A stretch of 5,207 bases of DNA from NCBI GenBank assembly GCA_902782625.1, contig CACZNZ010000521.1:1-5207 (forward strand), written 5' to 3'. This DNA is from an uncultured Lachnospiraceae bacterium (GTDB lineage Bacteria > Bacillota > Clostridia > Lachnospirales > Lachnospiraceae). The notes beneath the pieces were generated by a model that was not told the DNA's origin, did not search any database, and saw nothing but the letters and a program-made list of their open reading frames with translations. The position numbers and the translations under genes were made by a program. Of this stretch, positions 1-5,207 are shown piece by piece; position 1 is the first letter of the stretch; each line of letters opens with the position of its first letter.

Positions 1-1
1 A

Positions 2-970
2 GGTTTGGGCATGGCTATAACCAAGAGTATCATTGAGCTGATGAACGGAACGATTTCCGTAGAGAGTGAAAAGCAAAAAGGAACGACGTTTACTGTCACA
101 GTCACACTGATCGACTGCGATCAAAAAAACATGGAGGAAGAGGAAAATGTTCTGCAACCCCATGAGCTGTGCGTACTGGTGATTGATGATGATCCGATTG
201 CCTGCGAACATGCCCAGCTTGTACTGGGACAGGTGGGTGTGAATTGTGAAAAAGCATTGTCAGGAGAAGAAGGACTACAGATGTCGAAAGTTCGCCATGC
301 CAGACAAGAGCCCTATAACCTGATTCTGGTGGATTGGCGTATGCCTGATATGGACGGCGTGGAAACAACCCGGCAAATTAGAGCTGCTGTGGGTACCGAA
401 ACACCAGTGATTATACTCACCTCCTATAATTGGGATGAGATTGTGGATGAAGCGAAGGCGGCAGGGGTGGATACATTTGTTGCAAAACCGCTCTTTGCCG
501 GGACGGTGCTTGATGAGTGCAGAGAGGCATTCAAAAAGAAAAATGCGAAGCGTGTACGGAAAACGGCGGATCTCAGACGCCGCAGAATTCTGTTAGCGGA
601 AGATGTTGCTGTAAATGCCGAGATTATAAGCATGGTGCTCTCCATGCGAGAGATACTGGTGGATCACGCGGAAAATGGGCGTATTGCCGTAGAAAAGTTT
701 GAGGAACACGAAGAGGGCTATTACGATGCAATTCTGATGGATATGCGTATGCCCGAAATGGATGGTCTGGAGGCGACACGGAAAATCAGGGCTATGGATA
801 GAATAGATGCAAAGAATATTCCTATCATAGCATTAACGGCAAATGCATTTGATGAGGATGTTCAGCGCAGTATGCAGGCAGGACTGAATGCGCACCTGAG
901 CAAACCGGTGGAACCAGACATTTTGTTTGAAACGTTAGAAGGATTAATCGGGGGACGGTTCTCTGATTGA
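2..970 (+). CDS. Hybrid sensor histidine kinase, C-terminal part (ATPase remnant plus two receiver domains); 5' partial
   Basis: The frame is open from the left edge, so the ATG at 11 is internal and the N-terminal sensor, dimerisation and most ATPase sequence lies outside. Numbering from the codon at 2, residues 1-36 hold the end of an HATPase_c domain: GLGMAITKSI is the G2 box, followed by LMNGTISVESE and GTTFTV. Receiver domain 1 spans about 56-177, with acidic pocket D62-D63, likely phospho-acceptor D111 in VDWRMPDMDG, T140 and K162. Receiver domain 2 spans about 195-316, with E200-D201, acceptor D247 in MDMRMPEMDG, T279 and K301. Both keep the residues needed for phosphorylation, so a phosphorelay is likely. 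No Hpt domain follows, so a separate phosphotransfer protein would be needed. Codons 316-322 (IGGRFSD) and the T of the TGA stop lie in the terminal repeat of the adjacent mobile element, so the native C-terminus may have been altered. Signal and output are unknown. Confidence 0.93.
   Translation, partial: GLGMAITKSIIELMNGTISVESEKQKGTTFTVTVTLIDCDQKNMEEEENVLQPHELCVLVIDDDPIACEHAQLVLGQVGVNCEKALSGEEGLQMSKVRHARQEPYNLILVDWRMPDMDGVETTRQIRAAVGTETPVIILTSYNWDEIVDEAKAAGVDTFVAKPLFAGTVLDECREAFKKKNAKRVRKTADLRRRRILLAEDVAVNAEIISMVLSMREILVDHAENGRIAVEKFEEHEEGYYDAILMDMRMPEMDGLEATRKIRAMDRIDAKNIPIIALTANAFDEDVQRSMQAGLNAHLSKPVEPDILFETLEGLIGGRFSD
947..968 (+). repeat. Left terminal repeat of the element (REP-like 22-mer)
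   Basis: This 22-mer matches 20 of 22 positions of the copy at 1820-1841 in the same orientation. The differences are G for A at position 4 and T for C at position 18. It can fold as an imperfect hairpin (positions 1-9 with 13-21, loop CGG), including G-T wobbles. It encodes the last seven residues of the upstream kinase and the T of its TGA stop. Its inner edge is 2 bp from the transposase stop codon. Confidence 0.85.
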
Positions 971-1723
971 TTACATCCCTGTTTTTTGAATTATATAGTA
1001 CGATAATCCTGTCAAACGGCTTAGTTGCCGTATCGACGCTCCTCTTTTTCTCATTATCGAAAGAAATCTTTTTTGATCTGATACAGGCAGTTTTTGAAAT
1101 GATGACGGATCACCACATTTGGTTAATTCTCTCATCATTTTCAGAACTGCCTGATCTGTTATACGTCTGGACGGTGTGTTAGACATCTCCAGGCAGTCTT
1201 CTTCCATAGGTGTTTTGCTCATCTGTACCAAATATTGGATAGGCATGAGCTGATTTATATAATCTTTGTCAATAACCCCCTGCTTTCCGAGGTACTCTGA
1301 CATGCTGCTGTATGGATATTCTTCAGGGATTTTGCATATTCCGGCTTTGACTGGATTTTGATGTATATAACTGATGACAGTACACAAGTACCGGTTATTC
1401 TCCACCGGTTCGCTTCTAAAGCGGTCTTGGAACAGATGGCCGACACGTTGATATTTCGTGTTATACCAGTAGACATATTTTACGCCAATTCGTTTAATAA
1501 TCTGCTCTATAGGTTCATTACATTCCTTAATCAGAAGATGAATGTGATTCCCCATTAGGCAGTAAGCTAGCATCTTGTAACCACATAAAGATTTATATTT
1601 TTCCAGAATTCGTAAAAAAATTATGTTGTCTTCGTTGTCTATAAAAATCTGTTGGCGATTGATTCCACGGAGCATAATATGATATATCCCGGTTTTTGAT
1701 TGTACTCTTGCTTTTCTAGGCAT
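971..1723 (-). CDS. REP-associated tyrosine (HUH/Y1) transposase, IS200-like
   Basis: This 250-residue protein matches the IS200-like Y1 transposase fold (PF01797 type) in its RAYT variant. The N-terminus MPRKARVQSKTGIYHIMLRG holds the first strand of the fold. The metal-binding HUH motif is H60-I-H62 in MGNHIHLL. The probable catalytic tyrosine is Y119 in YIHQNPVKAG, the RAYT signature. VGHLFQDRFRSEP at about 94-106 is also typical. Residues about 227-250 (RGASIRQLSRLTGLSYYIIQ) look like a helix-turn-helix, a C-terminal extension that classical IS200 TnpA lacks. The family nicks single-stranded hairpin DNA through a 5'-phosphotyrosine link; here the substrate is presumably the flanking 22-bp repeats. 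The ATG at 1721-1723 has a clear ribosome site, GAGGTGA, at 1731-1737, 7 nt upstream, and a perfect promoter lies at 1781-1809. All catalytic residues are present and the frame is intact, so it is probably functional. No TnpB or IscB partner is present. Confidence 0.93.
   Translation of the reverse strand: MPRKARVQSKTGIYHIMLRGINRQQIFIDNEDNIIFLRILEKYKSLCGYKMLAYCLMGNHIHLLIKECNEPIEQIIKRIGVKYVYWYNTKYQRVGHLFQDRFRSEPVENNRYLCTVISYIHQNPVKAGICKIPEEYPYSSMSEYLGKQGVIDKDYINQLMPIQYLVQMSKTPMEEDCLEMSNTPSRRITDQAVLKMMRELTKCGDPSSFQKLPVSDQKRFLSIMRKRGASIRQLSRLTGLSYYIIQKTGM
1084..1153. repeat. Imperfect inverted repeat inside the transposase coding region
   Basis: The arms are 1084-1105 (begins CAGGCAGTT) and 1132-1153 (ends AACTGCCTG). 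They match at 19 of 22 positions when one is inverted, with a 26-nt loop. The structure lies in the 3' third of the transposase gene. It could form an mRNA or single-strand DNA hairpin, or be chance. No function is assigned. Confidence 0.45.
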
Positions 1724-1780
1724 TTTATTTCACCTCAAACTTACCACTAGATTTTAATCTGATAACTTCAAATCAACCCT

Positions 1781-1809
1781 ATTATAGTAAATTTGGATAA
1801 AAATGTCAA
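1781..1809 (-). promoter_or_regulatory. Sigma-A promoter of the transposase gene (perfect consensus)
   Basis: On the minus strand TTGACA (1804-1809) is separated by exactly 17 bp from TATAAT (1781-1786), matching the vegetative consensus at all 12 positions. Transcription would begin near 1774, leaving a leader of about 50 nt before the ATG at 1723. The -35 box lies 10 bp inside the inverted-repeat pair at the element's right end, so the promoter travels with the element. Confidence 0.88.
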
Positions 1810-1815
1810 TAATAG

Positions 1816-1880
1816 GAAAATCAGGGGACGGTTCTCCGATTTACCACACATTGCAGTCAATCGGAGAACCGTCCCCTGAT
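1816..1880 (-). terminator. Probable intrinsic terminator of the RelA/SpoT-like gene, formed by the element's repeat pair
   Basis: Read on the minus strand, the 22-bp perfect stem begins at the stop codon and is followed at once by TTTTCC. The stem is very strong but the U-run is short (four). It should stop or slow transcription leaving the RelA-like gene and so shield the transposase promoter just downstream from read-through. On the plus strand no U-run follows, so termination that way is less likely. Confidence 0.55.
1820..1880. repeat. Right-end inverted pair of REP-like 22-mers
   Basis: The arms 1820-1841 and 1859-1880 are perfect 22-bp inverted copies around a 17-nt spacer (TACCACACATTGCAGTC). 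Each arm can also fold on its own: ATC pairs with GAT, and GGGGA pairs with TTCTC including two G-T wobbles, closing a CGG loop. The arrangement resembles the paired inverted REPs (BIME-like) associated with RAYT genes. The outer arm touches the stop codon of the RelA/SpoT-like gene at 1880. Confidence 0.93.
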
Positions 1881-2758
1881 CACCTCAACACCTTGCAAAG
1901 GTAGTACAGACCGACCGTAGATACAATTTCATCAATTTCGTATGTGCTGAGAAGTTTTTTAGCTCTGGAAAGAATCTTTTCTCGATTCTCGATACAGGCG
2001 GACTTCAGGTCTCCTATGGTATGGATGTTCAGATTATGCAGCCGAGGCAGATAGGATTCCGGAGAGACTTCCCGAATCGAAGAGTTGCCGAAGGAGGCAA
2101 TATCTGTTATCAGGCTGGTCATGACAGTGCCGGAGCTGATGAATTCTGACAGAGTCTCCAGATCCAGGAACATGTCATCTGCCTGATTGTTTTTAATGTT
2201 TTCATGGGTATGCTGCCGGTAGTTTTCAATCTCCTTACGTACGGCGGTAAACCGTTCGTCGGCGATTTCTAACAGACCGGCGATTCGGGCGAACTCCCGA
2301 CGGATCTCCCTGGGGATACTGATGTCTGATTTATAGCCCAGTTTATATTCGATCTCTGCCCAGGTATGCTGGAGGACGGAACGCAGTTGAATCTCGAATG
2401 GAATCTGGGATAGTTCCGCCGGATACCCCTCGTCCACAGACAAGGTACAGATATAATGGACAGAAAGATAACCGAAAGACATGGCCGGAATGATCTGACG
2501 TTTATCGATGGACAGGAGATGATTTATGGAAAATGTTTTCTCCAGTATTTTGGAAAAAGCATCTACCTGGTCAGAGTAATAGAAGATGACCCTCAGGCCG
2601 ACGATGTCGGTAATATCATGGATATCCTGATATTTCCCTGCTTTACGCAGAATTTTTTCGGAAAGAGAGTCCCTGGTTTTGATTCGGCAGGCTACCTGCA
2701 TGGGCTCGATACCCGATTCAGCGAGGGCGTCATCCAGAACTACTTTGATGATCTCCAT
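1880..2758 (-). CDS. RelA/SpoT synthetase-domain protein (small alarmone synthetase-like), start uncertain
   Basis: From the first ATG the protein has 292 residues. The RelA/SpoT nucleotidyltransferase domain spans about 1-145: RIKTRDSLSEKI (25-36), DIVGLRVIF with likely Mg-binding D51, the G-loop-like FGYLSVHY (95-102) with Y97, and FEIQLRS with catalytic-type E122, then WAEIEYKLGYKS (133-144). Family members transfer pyrophosphate from ATP to GDP/GTP, making (p)ppGpp; some toxic relatives modify tRNA instead. There is no HD hydrolase, TGS or ACT domain. Residues about 190-292 form an unassigned C-terminal region with LHNLNIHTIGDLKSAC, faintly helix-hairpin-helix-like. The frame continues upstream without a stop to 2876 and reads SEYESLLPSYRKL just before the ATG, which resembles the normal N-terminal helix of this family, so the ATG at 2756-2758 is probably internal. 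An ATT at 2822-2824 follows AAGAAGG by 6 nt and would give 314 residues. The TGA stop abuts the mobile element. Confidence 0.87.
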   Translation of the reverse strand: MEIIKVVLDDALAESGIEPMQVACRIKTRDSLSEKILRKAGKYQDIHDITDIVGLRVIFYYSDQVDAFSKILEKTFSINHLLSIDKRQIIPAMSFGYLSVHYICTLSVDEGYPAELSQIPFEIQLRSVLQHTWAEIEYKLGYKSDISIPREIRREFARIAGLLEIADERFTAVRKEIENYRQHTHENIKNNQADDMFLDLETLSEFISSGTVMTSLITDIASFGNSSIREVSPESYLPRLHNLNIHTIGDLKSACIENREKILSRAKKLLSTYEIDEIVSTVGLYYLCKVLR

Positions 2759-2875
2759 AAGCTTCCGGTAAGAAGGCAGAAGGCTTTCGTATTCTGATAT
2801 GAGATAGGTACTGTTGTTGAAAATAATAATCCTTCTTTCTACTATATGATAAACCTTAGTTTCCGCATTTCTATA

Positions 2876-2889
2876 TCATAGTACTATAA
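2876..2889. promoter_or_regulatory. Short palindrome between the RelA-like and tetR genes (possible operator)
   Basis: ATAGTACTAT at 2878-2887 is a perfect 10-bp palindrome in the 219-bp AT-rich gap between the divergent genes. It lies about 30 bp upstream of the putative tetR -35 box. It could be an operator, but a 10-bp AT-rich palindrome can also arise by chance. Confidence 0.25.
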
Positions 2890-2918
2890 AAACAATATAA
2901 AAGCCAGATGATTTACAG

Positions 2919-2947
2919 GTGATATTTTATGTGGCAACTGATATAAT
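2919..2947 (+). promoter_or_regulatory. Probable promoter of the TetR-family gene
   Basis: A perfect -10 box TATAAT (2942-2947) is preceded at 17 bp by GTGATA (2919-2924), which matches the -35 consensus at four of six positions. The start would be near 2954, giving a leader of roughly 24 nt that carries the GGAGG ribosome site at 2966-2970. ACTGATA at 2937-2943 overlaps the -10 box and also occurs in the palindrome at 5174-5198, so autoregulation is conceivable. Confidence 0.6.
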
Positions 2948-2977
2948 GAAGAAAAAGTAAGATGTGGAGGGAAGAAG

Positions 2978-3610
2978 ATGTCAGTTCCAGATAAAAGCAT
3001 TGATCCTCGTCTGCTTTGTGCGGCGAAGAATGTCTTTTTGAAAAAGGGTTTTGAGATGGCTTCACTGGCAGAAATCTGTCAGGAAGCAGGTGTAACAACA
3101 GGAGCTCTCTACAAACGATATAGTGGAAAAGAAGAGCTTTTTGCAGAAGTTGTGTCAGGGACGATACGAGAGTTGGAAGAAAAGGTTTCCGCCATAAAAG
3201 AAATTGATCTTTCACAACTGACGGATCAGGAAATCTATGATGGATTCTTTATGGAGACTGAAGACAATATCAAGTGGCTGAGATTTCTGTATGAGCGTAA
3301 AAAAGAAGTGATTCTACTTATCAAATGTGCCTCGGGGACAAGGTATTCTAATTTTCAGTATGACTGGTCCGGGGTCACAGCAAACCTTATTTACAGATAT
3401 TATCTTGAGGCAAGAAAAAGAGAACTTACGACCAAAGAAATATCTCCGACAGAAATACATATTCTTTCAGCCGCGGTATGGACCTTATATTATGAGCCGT
3501 TTATCCAGGATTATTGCTGGGAGCAGATAGAGCATCATGCGGAAACAATACATAACTTTATTGACTGGCACAGCGTATTGGCTTTGAGAAAACCGGGACA
3601 TGATTCTTAA
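2978..3610 (+). CDS. TetR/AcrR-family transcriptional regulator
   Basis: The protein has 210 residues, normal for the family. The N-terminal DNA-binding domain spans about 10-56, with AAKNVFLKKGFEMASLAEI leading into the helix-turn-helix CQEAGVTTGALYKRYSGKEE (34-53), the classic TetR pattern including the LY-x-x-Y recognition-helix end. Residues about 60-210 form the divergent ligand-binding and dimerisation region, where nothing identifies the ligand. The ATG at 2978 is supported by GGAGG 7 nt upstream. The gene is monocistronic, with its own promoter and a strong terminator. It is divergent from the RelA-like gene and convergent with the acyltransferase. Family members usually repress themselves and neighbours, so the acyltransferase or a gene beyond the right edge is a reasonable target; this is inference. 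Confidence 0.93.
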   Translation: MSVPDKSIDPRLLCAAKNVFLKKGFEMASLAEICQEAGVTTGALYKRYSGKEELFAEVVSGTIRELEEKVSAIKEIDLSQLTDQEIYDGFFMETEDNIKWLRFLYERKKEVILLIKCASGTRYSNFQYDWSGVTANLIYRYYLEARKRELTTKEISPTEIHILSAAVWTLYYEPFIQDYCWEQIEHHAETIHNFIDWHSVLALRKPGHDS

Positions 3611-3613
3611 GGG

Positions 3614-3661
3614 AACGTCAGCAGTAACGTTCGGGACAGATTGTTACTGCTGACGTTTTTT
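3614..3661 (+). terminator. Intrinsic terminator of the TetR-family gene
   Basis: A perfect 15-bp stem (AACGTCAGCAGTAAC at 3614-3628 pairing with 3643-3657) encloses a 14-nt loop and runs into TTTTTT (3656-3661). It starts 4 bp after the TAA stop. On the minus strand the stem is followed by CCC and no U-run, so it would serve the converging acyltransferase gene poorly, although it may still act as a 3' barrier. Confidence 0.92.
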
Positions 3662-3676
3662 GTACATTTTCTATTT

Positions 3677-5053
3677 TTATAATGGAGCTGAAAATACTTT
3701 CCTTAAAAGAGTTTCCGCATTTGAGAGCATTTCTTCTGCCATCTTATCTACATCGGATAATCCTTCTTTTATGGATTCTGATAAATGCTTTAAGCCGGGA
3801 ACATCATCAAAGCGGACTCCGGAGAGCATACGCCGGTTATCTTTTCCGGTTACTTCAACCGGGATTCCAACTTCAGTTAATTCTTCGATGAACGCTTTCA
3901 CGAAATCTTCCGAAGCAAATTTTTGTGTCAGGACCAGGAAGAAGGTATGATTCAGACAGGCTGTTTCTACCAGCACGTCATAGACAGGTGCTTCTGCCTG
4001 GTAATACAGTTCTTTGATGTAGGGATCCAGGGGTCCGTATCCTTGGCTGCCGGGATAAGAAACACCAAAAGTTGCTCTGGGAATATTCAATATTTTTTTC
4101 ATTATCTCTGTCCGAACCGGCAAAGGAATATATCCCATCGTCTGACTGGCCTCCTTCACCTGTTTTATGTATGCAGCCGAATTCTCCGGCTGGGCCTGCA
4201 GCATCAGCTGGCCCCGGACGATGGTACAGGTTCTGGTCAGATCGTCGGACTCATGGGCTTTCTGGAAATCGATTACTGCCGTATCCGAGAAGGGCCTGTA
4301 ATTGTCATAATTTCCCAGCATTGCCTTGTGATTGATCGCAACAGCACAGAGGATCGTTTTCCGGCTTTCCGGATCCAGCCGCCTTACTGCTCTGGCCAAA
4401 AGGACGGCAAACAGCACATTAGGAGTCCCGTCATTTTCTTTGCAGACTCGGACCAGGCCTTCTTCCGGTATTTTCAGGTAGAAAGCTTTCTCTTTCTTCT
4501 CTTTCGCTTTGAATCTTTTCTTCAGCTGGTAAAAATTCAGGATGGTTTTTTTCTTATAAAATGGTTTTGCCGACTCCAGGTCCAGTCCGGGGAAGGGATC
4601 ACCAATCTCCGCTTCTGAGATCTCCTGTCCGGGGAGTTTAAATCCTTTCGGATCAAATGTCTCTCCTGTCTTCCTGGACAGGTAACAAAAGAGAACACTT
4701 TTAAAGTAAGGGATCAGACCTGCTCCATCCGTGATGAGATGACACATCTCTATAGCCACAGCAGCTCCCTCATATTTGAAAGCCATAGTATGATAATTGA
4801 CTTCTCTTGACATAAGCAGGGTAGGCTCCCAGGTGTTTCGAACAGTGATGGGCAAAGAATTGGGAACGACCACCAGATCATTTTCTTCGATTGCCGGACG
4901 CACATAAAAATAGGGGAATCGGTCCCTTAAACTTTCCACCGCTTCCCGAAATAGCTCCTCGTCAATATCTTCATGGAGTACAGCCGTGATCTCGGTTGTG
5001 CAGGGGTGCTCCGGAGAGCTCGCAAAGAGCATTGGATCATAATAATTTTTCAT
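3677..5053 (-). CDS. Condensation-domain-like (HxxxDG) acyltransferase, alcohol acetyltransferase type
   Basis: From the ATG at 5051-5053 the protein has 458 residues. A TTG start at 5098 would add 15 residues (MIIRLLLIRKRGRKR) but lacks support, whereas the ATG has a good ribosome site (GAGGAAGG) about 6 nt upstream. Residues 105-110, HLITDG in EMCHLITDGAG, form the HxxxDG active site shared by NRPS condensation domains, PapA5-type and yeast AATase-type acyltransferases; the histidine is the general base in this superfamily. The usual preceding histidine is C104. Residues about 328-345 (TFGVSYPGSQGYGPLD) correspond to the second-lobe beta-strand region of such enzymes. No carrier-protein or adenylation domain is fused, and there is no signal peptide or membrane segment, so a cytosolic stand-alone enzyme is likely. 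Donor and acceptor are unknown; acyl-CoA or acyl-carrier donors are both possible. The last 55 residues are charged and unassigned. Confidence 0.85.
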   Translation of the reverse strand: MKNYYDPMLFASSPEHPCTTEITAVLHEDIDEELFREAVESLRDRFPYFYVRPAIEENDLVVVPNSLPITVRNTWEPTLLMSREVNYHTMAFKYEGAAVAIEMCHLITDGAGLIPYFKSVLFCYLSRKTGETFDPKGFKLPGQEISEAEIGDPFPGLDLESAKPFYKKKTILNFYQLKKRFKAKEKKEKAFYLKIPEEGLVRVCKENDGTPNVLFAVLLARAVRRLDPESRKTILCAVAINHKAMLGNYDNYRPFSDTAVIDFQKAHESDDLTRTCTIVRGQLMLQAQPENSAAYIKQVKEASQTMGYIPLPVRTEIMKKILNIPRATFGVSYPGSQGYGPLDPYIKELYYQAEAPVYDVLVETACLNHTFFLVLTQKFASEDFVKAFIEELTEVGIPVEVTGKDNRRMLSGVRFDDVPGLKHLSESIKEGLSDVDKMAEEMLSNAETLLRKVFSAPL

Positions 5054-5173
5054 ACGTTTCCTTCCTCGCTTCCTGATTAGCAATAATCTGATTATCAATA
5101 TATCATATGAGACAGATAAAAGAAATTGTTTTTATGATATACGGTATATTTATTCAGAATACTATGTTATAAT

Positions 5174-5198
5174 TGACTGATAATAGCATTATCAGTCA
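5174..5198. promoter_or_regulatory. Perfect 25-bp palindrome, candidate operator upstream of the acyltransferase gene
   Basis: TGACTGATAAT, spacer AGC, then ATTATCAGTCA gives 11-bp perfect arms. It is about 120 bp upstream of the acyltransferase start. On the plus strand a TATAAT (5168-5173) directly precedes it, so it would cover the transcription start of a rightward gene beyond the window, although no good -35 box was found. Length and symmetry suit a TetR-type dimer site. A partial half-site, ATTATCA, recurs at 5091-5097 near the acyltransferase ribosome site. The rest of the 5054-5207 gap is AT-rich and shows no convincing minus-strand promoter. Confidence 0.6.
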
Positions 5199-5207
5199 GC
5201 ACATGAT

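Larger units (their letters stand above)
947..1880 (-). mobile_element. REP-associated (IS200-like) transposase element, 934 bp, with three terminal repeat copies
   Basis: The element contains a single HUH transposase gene on the minus strand. A 22-bp repeat with core GGGGACGGTTCTC lies at 947-968, again in the same orientation at 1820-1841, and inverted at 1859-1880. Boundaries are set by the outer limits of the repeats; a few extra bases could belong to it. No obvious target-site duplication is seen (GGATTA at the left, CACCTC at the right), which fits single-strand Y1/RAYT-type mobilisation rather than a DDE insertion sequence. The ends meet the 3' ends of two convergent genes. From memory, repeats with the core GAACCGTCCCC accompany this type of transposase in other Clostridia; that was not checked here. 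Whether the unit still moves as a whole, or is a domesticated RAYT with REP copies, cannot be told from one copy. Confidence 0.82.

Noticed and set aside
967..1182. Small plus-strand open frame after the kinase
   Set aside because: It overlaps the transposase gene in antisense and has no ribosome site or recognisable product.
947..1880. CRISPR array
   Set aside because: There are only three copies of the 22-mer, one inverted and the others far apart around a transposase gene. This is a mobile-element end structure, not regular repeat-spacer units.
2858..2900. Minus-strand promoter for the RelA-like gene using TATGAT at 2875-2880
   Set aside because: The -10 box is acceptable, but the hexamer 17 bp upstream (CTTTTA) is far from TTGACA, so it is not called.
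1880..3610. RelA-like gene plus TetR-family gene as a toxin-antitoxin (toxSAS) pair
   Set aside because: The genes are divergent with separate control, the TetR protein is an ordinary full-length regulator, and no small antitoxin-like frame adjoins the RelA-like gene.
3923..4618. Long 231-codon open frame on the plus strand
   Set aside because: It lies wholly antisense to the acyltransferase gene, which has a recognised motif and ribosome site. Its predicted residues resemble no family and show no ribosome site.
5054..5098. TTG start giving the acyltransferase 15 extra residues
   Set aside because: The extra segment is basic and unlike the family start, while the internal ATG at 5051-5053 has a clear ribosome site at good spacing.

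Overview
The window looks like chromosomal DNA from a low-to-mid GC Gram-positive anaerobe, most likely class Clostridia and plausibly Lachnospiraceae. The basis is the AGGAGG-type ribosome sites, sigma-A promoters with TTGACA/TATAAT boxes, and the protein types present. This is an inference from style, not a database match. Four protein-coding neighbourhoods are visible, together with one small mobile element.

Left part (2-1880): the C-terminal end of a hybrid sensor histidine kinase (remnant of the ATPase domain plus two receiver domains) runs off the left edge. Its last seven codons and the first base of its stop codon lie in the terminal repeat of a 934-bp element (947-1880). The element carries one gene on the minus strand, an HUH/Y1 transposase of the REP-associated (RAYT, IS200-like) kind. 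That gene has a fully consensus promoter. Three copies of a 22-bp repeat bound the element: one at the left end, and two in perfect inverted orientation at the right end. Each 22-mer is itself an imperfect hairpin, as expected of REP-like substrates.

Middle (1880-2758 or beyond): a RelA/SpoT-type nucleotide pyrophosphotransferase-domain protein on the minus strand ends exactly at the right edge of the element. Its reading frame stays open and protein-like for about 20-25 codons upstream of the first ATG without any ATG, GTG or TTG, so its true start is unresolved.

Right part (2978-5207): a TetR/AcrR-family regulator (+) with its own promoter and a strong intrinsic terminator converges on a 458-residue condensation-type (HxxxDG) acyltransferase (-). 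A perfect 25-bp palindrome at 5174-5198 lies upstream of the acyltransferase and near the window edge. It is a good candidate operator, possibly shared with a divergent gene outside the window. The regulator, acyltransferase and palindrome may form one regulatory unit. The kinase, RelA-like protein and mobile element show no evident functional link beyond adjacency.

No rRNA, tRNA, CRISPR array or phage gene was seen. The most unusual points are the hairpin-forming terminal repeats whose only two differences fall on one predicted base pair, the placement of the element flush between two convergent gene ends, and the missing conventional start codon of the RelA-like gene.
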